DNA of 64,000 bases from Podaxis mareebaensis (Eukaryota; Basidiomycota; Agaricomycetes; Agaricales; Agaricaceae): contig JAEUWP010000138.1 of NCBI GenBank assembly GCA_018524725.1, positions 171,099-235,098 on the forward strand, written 5' to 3'. This document shows positions 51,636 through 62,156 of this stretch, piece by piece. The notes below the pieces were generated by a model that did no database searches, was not told where the DNA came from, and saw only the letters and a list, made by a program, of their open reading frames with translations. Each line of letters starts with the position of its first letter. The stretch's first letter is position 1. The position numbers and the translations under genes are program-made.

Positions 51636-53011
51636 TCAAACAAAGGTGATTTCACCGGGTTGGAAGGAAGGTTGCTGCAGTAACACTGTCAGGGCTATCT
51701 TCATGACATCATGGTGGAATCACCAACCTGCTTGCGCGTTCATTTCCTCCTGGGTCATCTGTAGAAGCCAGCTTTGGACGTCCGCTTAACAACTATACAA
51801 AGACACGCACCTTGAAAGCATAAATACCCAACAGCGCAAAACCAGCGAGCCCCCCGAATTGGAAAAGGATCCAGAACGTTGCCCAAACTGGAATCCAATC
51901 GCGGTGAGCATTCTGCCAAAGAAGGTTCCTTTGGGCGCACCATGTGTTGGGATCTTGGGGTACAAGATTGCAAATTGGGCGGCGTCTGAGTCATTGGTTT
52001 TGTGGAAGAAGCGGTCATCCGCCACATCCCCTGAAAGGAAAAATCATGAGGTATGTGGCGTTAAATTCAAGCAACTTGGCGTACAAATGACGAAGAGGAT
52101 GCTGCCTGGAAGTTAGCTTCAGGATGCAAAAGATCAAGTCAGGAACGTACTTCATGACGCCGATGAATAGGCAGTACCAGCGCAGAGCCTGCCTGCATCT
52201 TGGTAAGTACCAAGAAAGTATGAATCGTGACGATTAGGAAGCTCTACGCACGCATGGTCGATAAACCAAAATCCAATCAGCAACCCCTCATACAAAAACG
52301 TCAGTACAATCGTCCTGTAGAGCTTGATCAGCAAATGTACAAATCTAGGGATGCTCACATACAACTTGTCGCGCACGAGCGCCAGCGGCATAAGGAGACC
52401 AACACCCAGCACAAAACTCATGATCTTCGCTACAAGCGTTGTCCATCCTGCTAATATAAACACACCACCAAACAGTGTTGAGCCAATGTAGCCCGCTGAA
52501 AGTATCAGTGTTGGGATTCCCCCCTCAACAATAGTTGCTCCTCCAACGTGTGGGTCTATCGTAATCTTCAGTATTCGTCCGCCTGTTAAGATAGCCTAAA
52601 GCGGATCAGAGAATCAGGTCAACTGAAAGGAAGCAACGTACCACTATAATATGGCATAGTTCATGCCAACCAATTGTAAACAGTTTCAAAGGGTTGATGA
52701 GGTTCCGAACGATAGGCACGTTCCAGAACCCAAATATTATTACGGCCATGGCGACAATCTAGGGGACTCAAAAGATTAACGGGGCCACCAGACCAGCAAG
52801 CAGTTTACAGGTGTCGCACCACATATAGTACCACCACCTGCGTACAGCATGGAGAGAAGAATGGTAGTTGAATTGAATAAGCAGGGTTTGAGATAGCGGT
52901 GCCAAGGGCATACAACCTTACCTGGTCGCTCGAGGGTTGTAAAGGGTTTTGTGTAGCAGCGGTTATGCTGGGCATGGGGGGAGCGATAGGTCTGCGTGTG
53001 ATGGAAGCCAT
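51636..53011 (-). CDS. Peptidase M50B-like multi-pass membrane protein
   Basis: Polytopic membrane protein of the fungal M50B-like family, putative zinc metalloprotease; substrate unknown. Start ATG at 53011 (MASITRRPIAPP), stop at 51636-51638. The exon order reads VVVLYVIVAMAVIIFGFWNVP, LKLFTIGWHELCHIIV, AILTGGRI and ITIDPHVGG. It continues with IPTLILSAGYIGSTLFGG, several TM helices, FIGVMNILFVIWDVADDRFFHKTNDSDAAQFA, VWATFWILFQFGGLAGFALLGIYAFK and a short cytosolic tail. The zinc motif is H-E-L-C-H, where many relatives have HEFGH, so HExxH is kept. Nearly every TM is split by a 50-80 nt intron, so no single reading frame shows the gene. One exon (52837-52820) is only 18 nt; the exact edges of two other short exons are inferred from family pattern. 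Confidence 0.82.
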
Positions 53012-53396
53012 GACTTTTAAAAGGAGTGACGGTGCGCGGAGTAAACGAGTGTGTGTGCGTGTGTCTAGAGGGAGTGTTCGTTGTCGCAGGGTCCGGTGAG
53101 GTGAGATGTGCGTGGTGGAAGGTATACAAATGCACTAATTGAGAGCCTAAGGGGCGTGTTTATCGCTGTCGATGGCTTATTGCAGGCTGCCTCGTGCCTT
53201 GGATGAGATGATTCAGAAGATTCAAGAAGAATGAGCTATCACTACTTGCCCCTTTCGGCCATGCAACCCCCTCACGTGGTCGGCATAGACGCGTCGCGTA
53301 CACGTGCTAATGAGCTTCTAATACTCCATTAAATACCATGTCCGCAGCCCCTCTCTCCTCACTTTCTCTCCTTCCTCCCGCCATTTTCAGCACACG
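53012..53396. promoter_or_regulatory. Divergent promoter with MCB and E-box sites upstream of the histone-like gene
   Basis: No gene in this 385-bp spacer. An ACGCGT hexamer at 53289-53294 (MluI cell-cycle box, bound by MBF in fungi), followed by another CGCG step, and a CACGTG at 53301-53306 lie about 100 bp upstream of the H2A.Z-like start codon. MCB boxes typically drive G1/S genes, including histones; here the role is inferred from position. Confidence 0.4.
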
Positions 53397-53904
53397 ATGG
53401 TATTGAATACATCTCTCACCTTCGTCAAATAACCTGCTCACCGTATATGACAGGGTGCCATCGCCCATATCGCGCGACCACCGTAGTATCGTCTCCCTCT
53501 TTTCTTATCACCCACGGTTAATTCACACATGGCGTCTTCCTTCCTTCTAGCAAGCCATTTCGGTATTCTGAAAAGAGGCGGAAGTATCTCACTTCTAGAG
53601 GGCTTGAGGTAGGGATGAAATTTCCCGTTGGAGAGCTACAGCACCACCTCCGGAAAAGGACCAAGGACCGGTTCTTCATAACGGACGATGCGGCGGGTGA
53701 TTATCGTATCTCCACTTTGTCATGGCGACCGAGGCTGACTACGGCGCAGCATTTACCAGTGGAGTCATTGAATATCTATGCGCCGAGATATTAGAACAAG
53801 CAGGCTTGTTCACTTCTCCCGAAACCCCTTCCTGTTCGGTGCCCTTAGCAAAAGTTATCCAACCAACACATCTACAGCTCGTGTTCTGGCAGGATCTAGA
53901 GTAA
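53397..53904 (+). CDS. Divergent histone H2A.Z-like protein, shortened C-terminus
   Basis: Four exons that keep frame: 53397-53399 (ATG alone), 53454-53482, 53551-53696, 53750-53904; 110 aa. After a short N-terminus (MGAIAHIARPP) the sequence reads KYLTSRGLEVGMKFPVGELQHHLRKRT, matching the AGLQFPVGRIHRHLKTRT segment of H2A.Z. AAAFTSGVIEYLCAEILEQAG follows, matching the alpha-2 helix of H2A.Z. Near the end HLQLVFWQDLE sits where RHLQLAIRGDEE is expected. Acidic-patch glutamates of alpha-2 are kept, while the second acidic cluster is altered. The loop before the last helix carries an insertion (TSPETPSCSVP). The C-terminal docking tail is absent, although the stop TAA lies inside a good donor (GAGTAAGG), so another exon may follow. 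Either a degenerating duplicate or a specialised variant. Confidence 0.7.
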
Positions 53905-54936
53905 GGAAATGACCTATCATAGGATGGCCGTCTCACGAAAATGTACCCGTCCCAGACTTCGGCAAATGCTAGGGAGCCTCCTTCCAATGGCTACGTCGAA
54001 CAAGGAGAAGGCTGTTGCAGAGCGGGATCTCTGCCGTGCGTTCCAAAGTTTATCGATGGAGAGACAGTAGAGGAAATACATTAATGTAATTATGCTCAAA
54101 GCTGGGTCTAGATATTGGGGGTAGCCCGCCGATACCCTGAACTCACTTAGTTCTTTCATGAATCTTATCGCCTTTATAATTCTCCATTTTCTCGGTCTAC
54201 AACACTCAGAAACCTACCCACCTCCTACTCGAGCTCAAGGCATACCCTACGAGATTAGTCAATCACCGGAGACAAAGCAAATGAGCCTGAAGGGCGGCTT
54301 TATATTCAAAACCGATGGCCAACAAACATAGGACGCGAGGGTACACAACATGGCAAGGTGAAAGGATGGGGGAGGCGCGCCTACAGTTAAAACGATAAGG
54401 TATCAGAAACGAATAGGGATAAAGGTATAAATACAAATAGCCTGAACGAGCAGATATGGATAACAACGAAGGAACATGAACAAAGGAATGAGGGTCGATA
54501 ATATAAGGGGACAGAAGATAAAAAGTCCGAGGAATGTGTAGGCGATATATAACCCGAGTATAATGTAACAAGTCCAAGGTGATGATGTACCGGCAACGGA
54601 TGGGAATAATAACGGAAAGGATAAACATGATTCGTGGACTATATACCTGTAACCGGAAGACCTAAGGGCAGACATAGGTATCCAGGTCGCAGATACACGA
54701 CACATGGACGCGTAATGCAACATACGTGGTGGGGGTGTTGCGTAAATGGCGTACCCCCAAGCCCGAATATGCGCGGGCTTCGTCATCCGCAGAAATCAGA
54801 GATCCAAAGACTTCCGAAATGGAATCCACAAAGAGAAAAACCTCCGCCTCAAATTATAACACCCGACTCACCCGATTAACAGCACCAGCACCAGCAATTC
54901 AGTCGCCATCCTATACAAACACTCGCAGTTACACCC
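53905..54936. other. Intergenic region between H2A.Z-like gene and MSS4
   Basis: About 1 kb without a supported gene. A possible extra 3' exon of the histone-like gene could lie at about 53,930-54,130, where two frames stay open, but neither gives the expected IAGGGV tail. The rest is AT-rich and without motifs. Confidence 0.45.
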
Positions 54937-57418
54937 TCATTTGAATCGCGCACCACCTTCCCCACCTCTCATAATTGCCCTCATGAAGGCCACAAAGCGC
55001 CGCCCGTACTCCTTTGGCGGCACCTGACTAATTTTTTTCTGAAGGGTAAAAAATTGCGACTTCAGGACTAGGGCTACACAAAAAGGCAAAGTGCACTCAC
55101 TCGATCCCCACCCCCAGCCAAAACAGTCTTCCACAAATGCTCCGCCCTCTTTACAGGGCCATAAGGCGTCAAAATATCAATAACGCCCAAATAATAAATT
55201 GTGCTCAGGCCTTTATTCTCCTCATCAGTTGCCCGCAGACCACCCTCGTCTTGGTAAAATATGAAGTATTGTCTGTCGCCTGTTGTGTCTTCATCTAGGA
55301 ACAACCCAACGGATTCCTTTGGAGGATGTTGAAGTGGATGAGGCGAATTTTGTTCGTGGGGAGTGTGTGAAGAGGGAGACTGTGAGGGAGCTGGGATCGC
55401 TGTTGTCAGCCCTTGGAGTGCTTGCACTGTGGCTACAGTCACAATCATGAGTAAATGTTAGTGTCAATAAAAAAGCAGGAAGATAGGAAAAAGCGCACAA
55501 GAAGCACCGATACCAGGCGACGCAGAACCGTTAGCAGTTGCATTGGAGGGCCCGGCACTCGCGGAGCTAAGAGCTTTGGGATCAGACGATCTCATTGCCC
55601 TCCGCATGGCAATCGCTTCAGGGGTTTTGGTCCCCCTCGCACTCTGCTTTGATCTTGGGTGTTGGGGCAACTCAGGCTGCAAATCAAAAGCACAATCAGC
55701 TCAACGAACGAGGTCCCAAGAATAACCCAAACTCACCTCGAAGACCCTCAACGTATTTTTCCTCACATTATCCCTATTCCCCCTCTTCATACTATGCAAG
55801 CCGACCAATAAGCTATAATCCATGACATCGACGCTTTCCAGATACTCCACATCACGTCTCAACTGCTCCGCCAACAATGCCCTCTTCTCCGGGCCCAGCT
55901 CCAACTCTTTCCCCCGGTTAATCCAATTCAAATCCTTCAAGACAGCCCGCGGGTTCTTCTTTGCCTTTTCCTCGGGGTACTCCCTTCCGACTGTACTACC
56001 CTTCAAATCATACGTCTCGTGGATATCGCGATGTGGTGGAAAGAGGTTATTCATAATCACGAAATGGATTTTCCTCCCGTGGGGCAGCTTTACACGATGG
56101 AGACCATAAAAGCGCGAAAGGAGAGTGTGCGGGTTGTTTTTGACATGTTCATAATAGTTCTTGAGGGTCTTGAGGAGGAATTTATGTTCGGAGTGGCGGA
56201 TAGTTTTGATGATGAACCTGTAGTCACGCGAGAAGTAGAAGAAGGAGCCTGATTTCCCTGGGGAACCGAGCTCGGAGAGGATGTACTTGGCGGTGAGAGA
56301 GAGAAGATAATCTGCGGGGTCGATCCGGAAAAAGTCTTCACGGAGGGTGCGGAAGACCCATGGCGCATAGTCCTTAAATTTGAAGTCGTACTTTGCTGAT
56401 GGGGTCAACTCGTTTCCAACGCTATATATGTCCGAGGTTTATTTTTAGTCAACCGGGGCATGCAAGGGGGACAAGCCCAAGACACTCACATGTCGAATGA
56501 GTACTTGTGCTTTGCGGTAAAATCTTCGTCCGTCAACGGTCTCTTGATTTTTGCCTGACATCTTGACACACCAATCCTAATTCCGGTCAACATGTTGTAC
56601 ATCAACACGTAGTTGACATGGTCTTCCCCAATCAGGTTGCCCACGAGTGGTTTATCGTCATCGTCTCTGCCGCCTCGAGTACCGCGGGTATCAGTTCTTG
56701 TGAGTGCAGCCTCAGCCTCGGCCTGCTGTAGCATCTTTTGGCGCTTCGACTGGCGCTCGCGCCGGATTTGCTCCGAGTGAATTTCGATGTCTGACGCGAG
56801 GGCGAGGGCGGCGTCGCCTGACATGGCTGAGTCGTCCGGTGCGATTTGCTGTTGTTGCCGTTGATGAGGAAGTGGAAAGCGCTGGTATTGGCGCTGGTGC
56901 TGGTGTTGGTGCTGTTTTGGTGCGGACCCTGTCGTATTCCTACGAGCCGGGCGATGGACGGATGCTGCTGCGGCCATTGTTGAGGTTGAGGCTACAGACA
57001 GGGAGGGAACGTGTTCGTCGAGATTGGTCGAGGACTCGGGTATGGGAATATGCGCCGGGGAAGGTTGTGGCTGGGGAAGGGGAGAGGTAGAAGAAGGTAG
57101 GGTTTGTTGCTGGTGAGGGTATGACTGAGTAGCGGCGCGGGTGGTGAGGGATACACGGGTGTCAGTTGAAGCACGATGCAGAGAACTTGCGGGGGCAGGT
57201 GGAGGGTAGGAAATGGGCTCCGGCTCGTCATAGACGACTGGGGGCCCACCCTGGGATGGGATACTCAGCCGCGGGGCATGCACGCGGTGGGTGTCATCAT
57301 CCTCGTCGATCTTTTCCACGCTGGCGGGGGGAGACGGGGGAGGAGGACCGGCAGCAAGAGGCGGGTGGATGGATTGTGGGGAGTGAATGTGGAGATGCAC
57401 CTCTTGGGGACCAGCCAT
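54937..57418 (-). CDS. MSS4: Phosphatidylinositol-4-phosphate 5-kinase
   Basis: Makes PI(4,5)P2 at the plasma membrane, controlling actin and endocytosis. Five exons with agreeing phases: 57418-56490, 56421-55737, 55676-55508, 55432-55101, 55038-54937; 738 aa. About 220 residues of Pro/Ser/Gln-rich disordered N-terminus precede the kinase core. The core has [65 protein letters not shown] (catalytic Lys), [24 protein letters not shown] and the catalytic [12 protein letters not shown] low-complexity insert occupies exons 3-4. It ends with [24 protein letters not shown] and the specificity-loop region [19 protein letters not shown]. An upstream in-frame ATG (57523) would add about 35 residues; I prefer 57418, which fits family N-termini. 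The CpG-free transposon block begins about 40 bp upstream of this start. Confidence 0.94.
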
Positions 57419-58492
57419 GGGATGGGACGGTGCAGTGAGGGGAGACGACAGACACAGCCGATAAACTCTCTCCAGGGCACACACACCAGACACATGATTA
57501 CACCAGTCACATGTCACAATCATTGCTCTCCATTGCTCTCACTGCATCCTCAGCTGAACCCACAATCCCAACCTTGGATCAACTTCAGCTTTGTCCACCA
57601 GCCACTCTTCTATTTGCTGCACTAAACCTTCTACTTACCCCACCAATGCTATGAATCTGTCATGGGTCCTTGTCACTAGTCACCTAAGCTTAAGCTAGAA
57701 GTGGCTATCCTTGTGGTTGCTAGGACTAACAAGGATTATAGCAGTGTGTAAATGCACCAATCCCCAACTCTGGTCTCTTTCCTGATGTAAACAGACAGTA
57801 AACAGTCACAAGCAAACATAATATACAGTAAAGGACAAAAGTGTCCTAATGTTTTTAGTTACTCAAACCTTTTAGTAGCTTATGGGGTAGTAAAGCTATA
57901 CATGATGAGAACAGATTGCTGCTACAACAACATTAGGCAGTGGAGAGTAAACCAGTTACTCACAAAACTGAGGAGGTGGTAAGAATGGTACAGGGGCAAC
58001 TTCCTGCCAAGTAGTAGTAAAACCAGGATGGATTGAATCAATGAAAGAGTCAAGTATGTTCTGAGCCATGATAGTCAAGTAGACAAGGAATGAAATTCCA
58101 GTGAAGAAAGTATGCTAATTACATGCAGTTTAAATACAGTGTGTACAGGACATAGAGTAGACTATAGAACTTTAGGTTCTAGGGCATAATAAAACATACA
58201 TACAATGTTGTACATAGAGCACATGGTCAACTGGAAAAATAATGTAACTCTACCTCAAGGTGAAGGAGTCATTAGAAGCTGGAAATGTTTCCACAACATG
58301 TTGTCTTACAAAGATAATGACTGAAGGAGTAACAGAACTCTGACTATGAGTCATAAGATGAAATGATTCTAGCAAATATACTGTGAGGGTATAGTGTGTT
58401 CCAAAAATTATATTGCTCATGCATAGCAGAGCATAAAGTCAAGGATAACATGCTGTCTAGTTGTGGACTAAGGCACTGGGTTTTTTTCAACA
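57419..58492. other. MSS4 upstream region merging into a CpG-free, probably LTR-bearing stretch
   Basis: No gene. From 57,461 the sequence has no CpG. The 3' LTR of the minus-strand copia remnant should lie in 57.6-58.49 kb: an edge ending TCAACA at 58,492 is followed by a purine-rich tract in minus orientation (58,502-58,493), as expected at a polypurine tract/LTR junction. I could not fix the other LTR edge. Confidence 0.45.
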
Positions 58493-58625
58493 CTCCTTGC
58501 TCAAATATACAGAGTCTTGAGAACCCTAAAAGAATCCAATACCTAGGGGCTGGTAAGAAGTAATGAAACTTCATACTGTTGAGATTCTTCATGAGAAGAT
58601 TAGCAGGGTTTTCAGTACCTTTGAT

Positions 58626-58637
58626 GTTGTATAAGAC
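58626..58637 (+). repeat. Target-site duplication, left copy (GTTGTATAAGAC)
   Basis: Twelve bases identical to 60707-60718, flanking the LINE-like element. They belong to the copia coding sequence, which reads through if one copy and the insert are ignored. Confidence 0.85.
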
Positions 58638-60706
58638 CAACCTTCCTCTTCTAGTAACCACCACCATTGGCAGTTAAGCACTCACTACTATGGGTCATTG
58701 CAAAGGCAAAAGCCCATTTATTGTCCCCAAAACCCCTCCACCTGGATCCTCTGGCATCCAGCCTATCTCTGAAGAAGAAGCAGATGCCCATGACTGCACT
58801 CATTATGAGTCCTTGTCTGAAGATGAAGCCAATTGACACAACATGTGTACTCCCTCCAACCCCCACAGCTGGACCCCATCTTACATCCCTCCTGGCACTC
58901 AGCTTTCTGAGTGGCAGATAGCTTCTGGGTGGTCTGCTACTGGGCAGTCCCAGAGCACCCCCTCCTTCCCTTCCTCCTCCATAGAAACTGACAATCCCAT
59001 GGACCTTTTGGTGACTCCTAAGGTGTCCCCCCAACCCCTTTCTGAACAGGAAACTCCTAGGGATATTCCTGGGACTTCCTCTTCTTGCTCCTCCTTGTCT
59101 TCTCTCCCTGAAGGTTTCTTTGACAGAGAGCCTGGTACCATCTGGCAAGAACTTGCTTTTGTGACTGGTACTCTTCACAATTCTGAGGGCATCCCTGATA
59201 GCCCCAAGATATTTGGTTCCCTCCTGAATCTCATTAACATGATGGAATTCAAAGGCCTTCTCAAGTCACCCAGCCCTCCCAGTAGCTGAGTCACCCCTCT
59301 CATCCCTGGAGGCCTTACCTCTCACTTTCTAGCCACTGTGCAAGCACCTCCCCCTCAACATGTGTCATTCCATGGAACAGCTGACTCAGCAATGACAGAT
59401 GCTCAACAAGCACCTGCCTCTAAACTCTTGACCCAGGCCCCAGCACCTTTCTGCCCCCCCCCTGTGACTCCCCCTTCACATGACAGGCCCAGACCTCCTT
59501 CACATGACATCAAGACTGGCCCTTCTGACCCTAGCCCATCCACAAGGTGTAAGCCTTATTACATGACCTGGGGTCCCACCCAGTATCAATTCTTCTTGAG
59601 TGCTAGTGCTAGTGACCTTGCTAATGCCTGCATCTCCCTTCAGTCCCTTGTTGTGCACTTCAGTCAAGCACTTACCTGGGCCAAGTCAACATTAGTTGTT
59701 GACTCTGCTTGCTTCCACTCCAGCATCATTGCCTTCTCCACTGGTGGTGTCCTTTCCCAGGCAGATCTCAATATGCTCTCCACCTTGCTTCCCAATGTAC
59801 TCAAGAGTGCTTCCATCACCCTTCCTGTGTCCTGATCATTTATCAAAATCATGGATGTCCCTTTCTTCTCAGCTGATGGGTTTACCCTTATGGTTGACCA
59901 AGTCAAGACTGAGGCTATGGCCTCACCATTCTTCCCCTCTTCTGACATGCATCACATGTGTGTTGTTCACAACTCCACTAAGTCTAATACCACCACTGTG
60001 TGGATTGACTTGATCAACTCCCAATGTGGCACTCTTGCCACCTCCCTCCTTAACAGGTGCATCATGATAAATGGTGTATCCTGTCTCATCAAGGGCACCT
60101 GAGCCCATACTGGCATACCTTGGTGCCAGTGCTGCTGGCACTGGGGTCATCCTTCAGACACCTGTCACTCTCAAGCACCAAGGTGTCCTCTCTGTGCAGG
60201 ACCTCATTCCGAGGCCTTGCACTGATCCATGGCCAGGTGCTGCAAAGGTAATCCCAAAGCAAAAACCCCCATTCCCCCCACCCTGGCAGGTGCTCCCTGC
60301 CTGCATTCCCCATACTGTGTCAACTGTCATGGGACTCACTCATCCAATGACTGCCAGTGTCCATACTGGTGCCATTGCTTTGACCACAATTGGATTCATG
60401 GAAGGTACCAATGCAATGTGAAGGCCAAAAAAGCCTCTCCTGGGGGCCATAAGGGTTAGTCCACATTTATGTATCCTGTCTGGCTGTTTTCCTTTCAGAC
60501 TATTTTCACTGCCCTACCTCACTGGGAGGCAGGCTGTTTGCTGTAATCTGTTCTGGCCTTTCATTCCTGTTGTTCTGGGCACCTGTAGTACTTTATATTA
60601 TTTTTGCTTATGTTTCTCTTAGGTTAGTGATCCTTGGGACTGCTATCATGTGCCCTTTTGTTGTAGCTAGTCTATGGCAATAAACTAGGATTCAAAAAAA
60701 AAAAAA
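58638..60706 (+). mobile_element. Non-autonomous LINE-like element, copy A (ORF1 only, poly(A) end)
   Basis: A 2.07-kb element with 13 A at its 3' end (60694-60706), an AATAAA at about 60,680 and a 12-bp target-site duplication, the marks of target-primed reverse transcription. It carries one ORF1-type frame (58690-60459) and then about 230 bp of untranslated sequence; there is no endonuclease or reverse transcriptase. It lies inside the copia remnant. An inverted relative is at 62,157-63,225. Confidence 0.85.
58690..60459 (+). pseudogene. Decayed LINE ORF1 (gag-like, CCHC zinc knuckles)
   Basis: A frame of 589 codons interrupted by five stops, all TGA (58834, 59287, 59833, 60100, 60223). 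The N-terminal half is Ser/Pro-rich. The middle has a conserved region (QALTWAKSTLVVDSACFHSS, ADLNMLSTLLPNVLKSA, VDQVKTEAMASPFF, WIDLINSQCGTLATSLLN). The C-terminus has three knuckles: C-X2-C-X4-H-X4-C in CQCCWHWGHPSDTC, then CPLCAGPH, then CVNCHGTHSSNDC. This is the ORF1 layout of fungal Tad-type and related non-LTR elements, an RNA-binding nucleocapsid-like protein. No CpG remains in the frame except one at 60,210, and TGA is the expected product of CGA arginine codons. Confidence 0.85.
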
Positions 60707-60718
60707 GTTGTATAAGAC
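60707..60718 (+). repeat. Target-site duplication, right copy (GTTGTATAAGAC)
   Basis: Identical to 58626-58637 and directly follows the poly(A) end of copy A. Confidence 0.85.
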
Positions 60719-62156
60719 AATTTTCTTGTCTTCTAACAAATTACAAATGTAATGGTACTTTACATCCACATGTTTAGAGCATTTTTCTGGTGACAGGATT
60801 TTTTGCCCAAAAAATGGATCCTCTATTGTCACTGAATAAATGTGGCATTTTCAACTTTTCTTGATTTATACCAATTTTGGTCAATAGATTAACTGTCTAC
60901 TCTATTTGACATGAAGCATCTGACAAAGCTATATATTCAGCTTCTGTCAATGATAGAGTGACAGTTTTCTGTCTTCTAGAATGCCATACAATAGAGGTGC
61001 CAGCAATTCTAATAAAGAAGCCAGTAACTAATTTTCTGGTTTCTGGATCTTGGGCCCAATTGGAGTCTGAGAATACATTTAGGCCTTCATTAGTTTGTCT
61101 GTCATAGACTGCTTTAGACATGTATTCTCCATCTTTGTCATCCTGTAGAGTGTGAATTTTGACTCCTAGTTGGTTTTCAGCCCAAGCTTTGTAGGTTTTG
61201 AATGCTTCAAAGGCTTCTGACTTGGATTTGAGCAAGTAGGCTGCTCAGAAATGCATAGAATCATCTATAAACATGACCCAGTACTTGTAGCCTTGATGGG
61301 TAGCTGCTGGGAGCAGTCTGTGGAGATCTGAGGGGACTAACTCAAGTGGAGAGTAATTGTGGTTAGAGGAGGGGAATGGATGAGCATACATCTTTCCTGC
61401 AAGGCAGGGCTCACAAGTGGGGTCTGGAGACATCTCAGACTCAAGTTTAAGGCCTATAACAAGGTCCTGAGTGATCATCTTCACATCAGCATAATTGTGA
61501 TGGGCAAAGTGTCTATGCCACAAGGAAAGGTCTATAGGGAGGGTGGAGATGAAAAAAGCAGTCTCAGAGGGAATGGTAGTACTATCTAGCAGTGCTGAGT
61601 TTGTAGGACTGATTGAGGCCTTGAAAAGCATCTTCTGACCATGGGAGAACATCATAGTAGTAGAAGTGATGGCAATATTAAGCCTGGAGTGGTGAGTAAG
61701 GTATAGACATGATAGGGGGTTGTTTTGGAGGTCTGGGACATGCAAAACTTGTGAAAACTTGACTTCTCTCACTTTTTTACCCTCTAAAACTGGTTGAAAC
61801 ACCACTGAGCCCATTCCAGCTGAGAAAACAACTGAATTGTCTGCTAAGTAGATAGGAATGTGAGCTGGGGTATAGTTCTTGAACCAGTGATGATGGTGAG
61901 TCATATGAGAAGTGGCCCCCATGTCTGCAAGCCATTGGAAGTCAGCATCAAGCTATAGAGGTGGAGAGGGAGAGGGTGACAAAGAACTTGCATTTCCAGC
62001 AAATTCCTGGGCCTGCTAGGTGCCATCTGCAGAGGCAGAAGAGGAGGCATCCTGAGGAGTGTCCTGAGCATGATTGGCATGGCTCTGACAACATCTGGAC
62101 AAGTTCTTGGCCTTTTCTTGAGCAAGCTTCTGGGTAGCCTCAAAGCCCCAGCATTT

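Larger units (their letters stand above)
58493..62156 (-). mobile_element. Ty1/copia retrotransposon remnant, internally deleted and interrupted
   Basis: Minus-strand pol fragments in order. First come a gag end with a cysteine-rich segment (about 62,150-62,080) and protease (ADMGATSHM near 61,920, where DTG or DSG is expected). Next are the GAG-pre-integrase zinc finger (LWHRHFAHHN and CEPCLAGKM, 61,500-61,390) and the start of the integrase core (SDLHR, FIDD). Then LKSKSEAFEAFKTYKAWAENQLGVKI with DDKDGEYMSK runs directly at about 61,115 into RNase H (NVFSDSNWAQDPETRKLVTGFF, SLTEAEYIALSD). The rest of integrase and all of reverse transcriptase are missing. A TGA interrupts the frame at about 61,242. 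The RNase H tail continues at about 60,900-60,720, stops at the LINE-like insertion, and resumes at 58,637 with KGTENPANLL-KNLNSMKFHYF. It cannot be autonomous. Confidence 0.85.
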
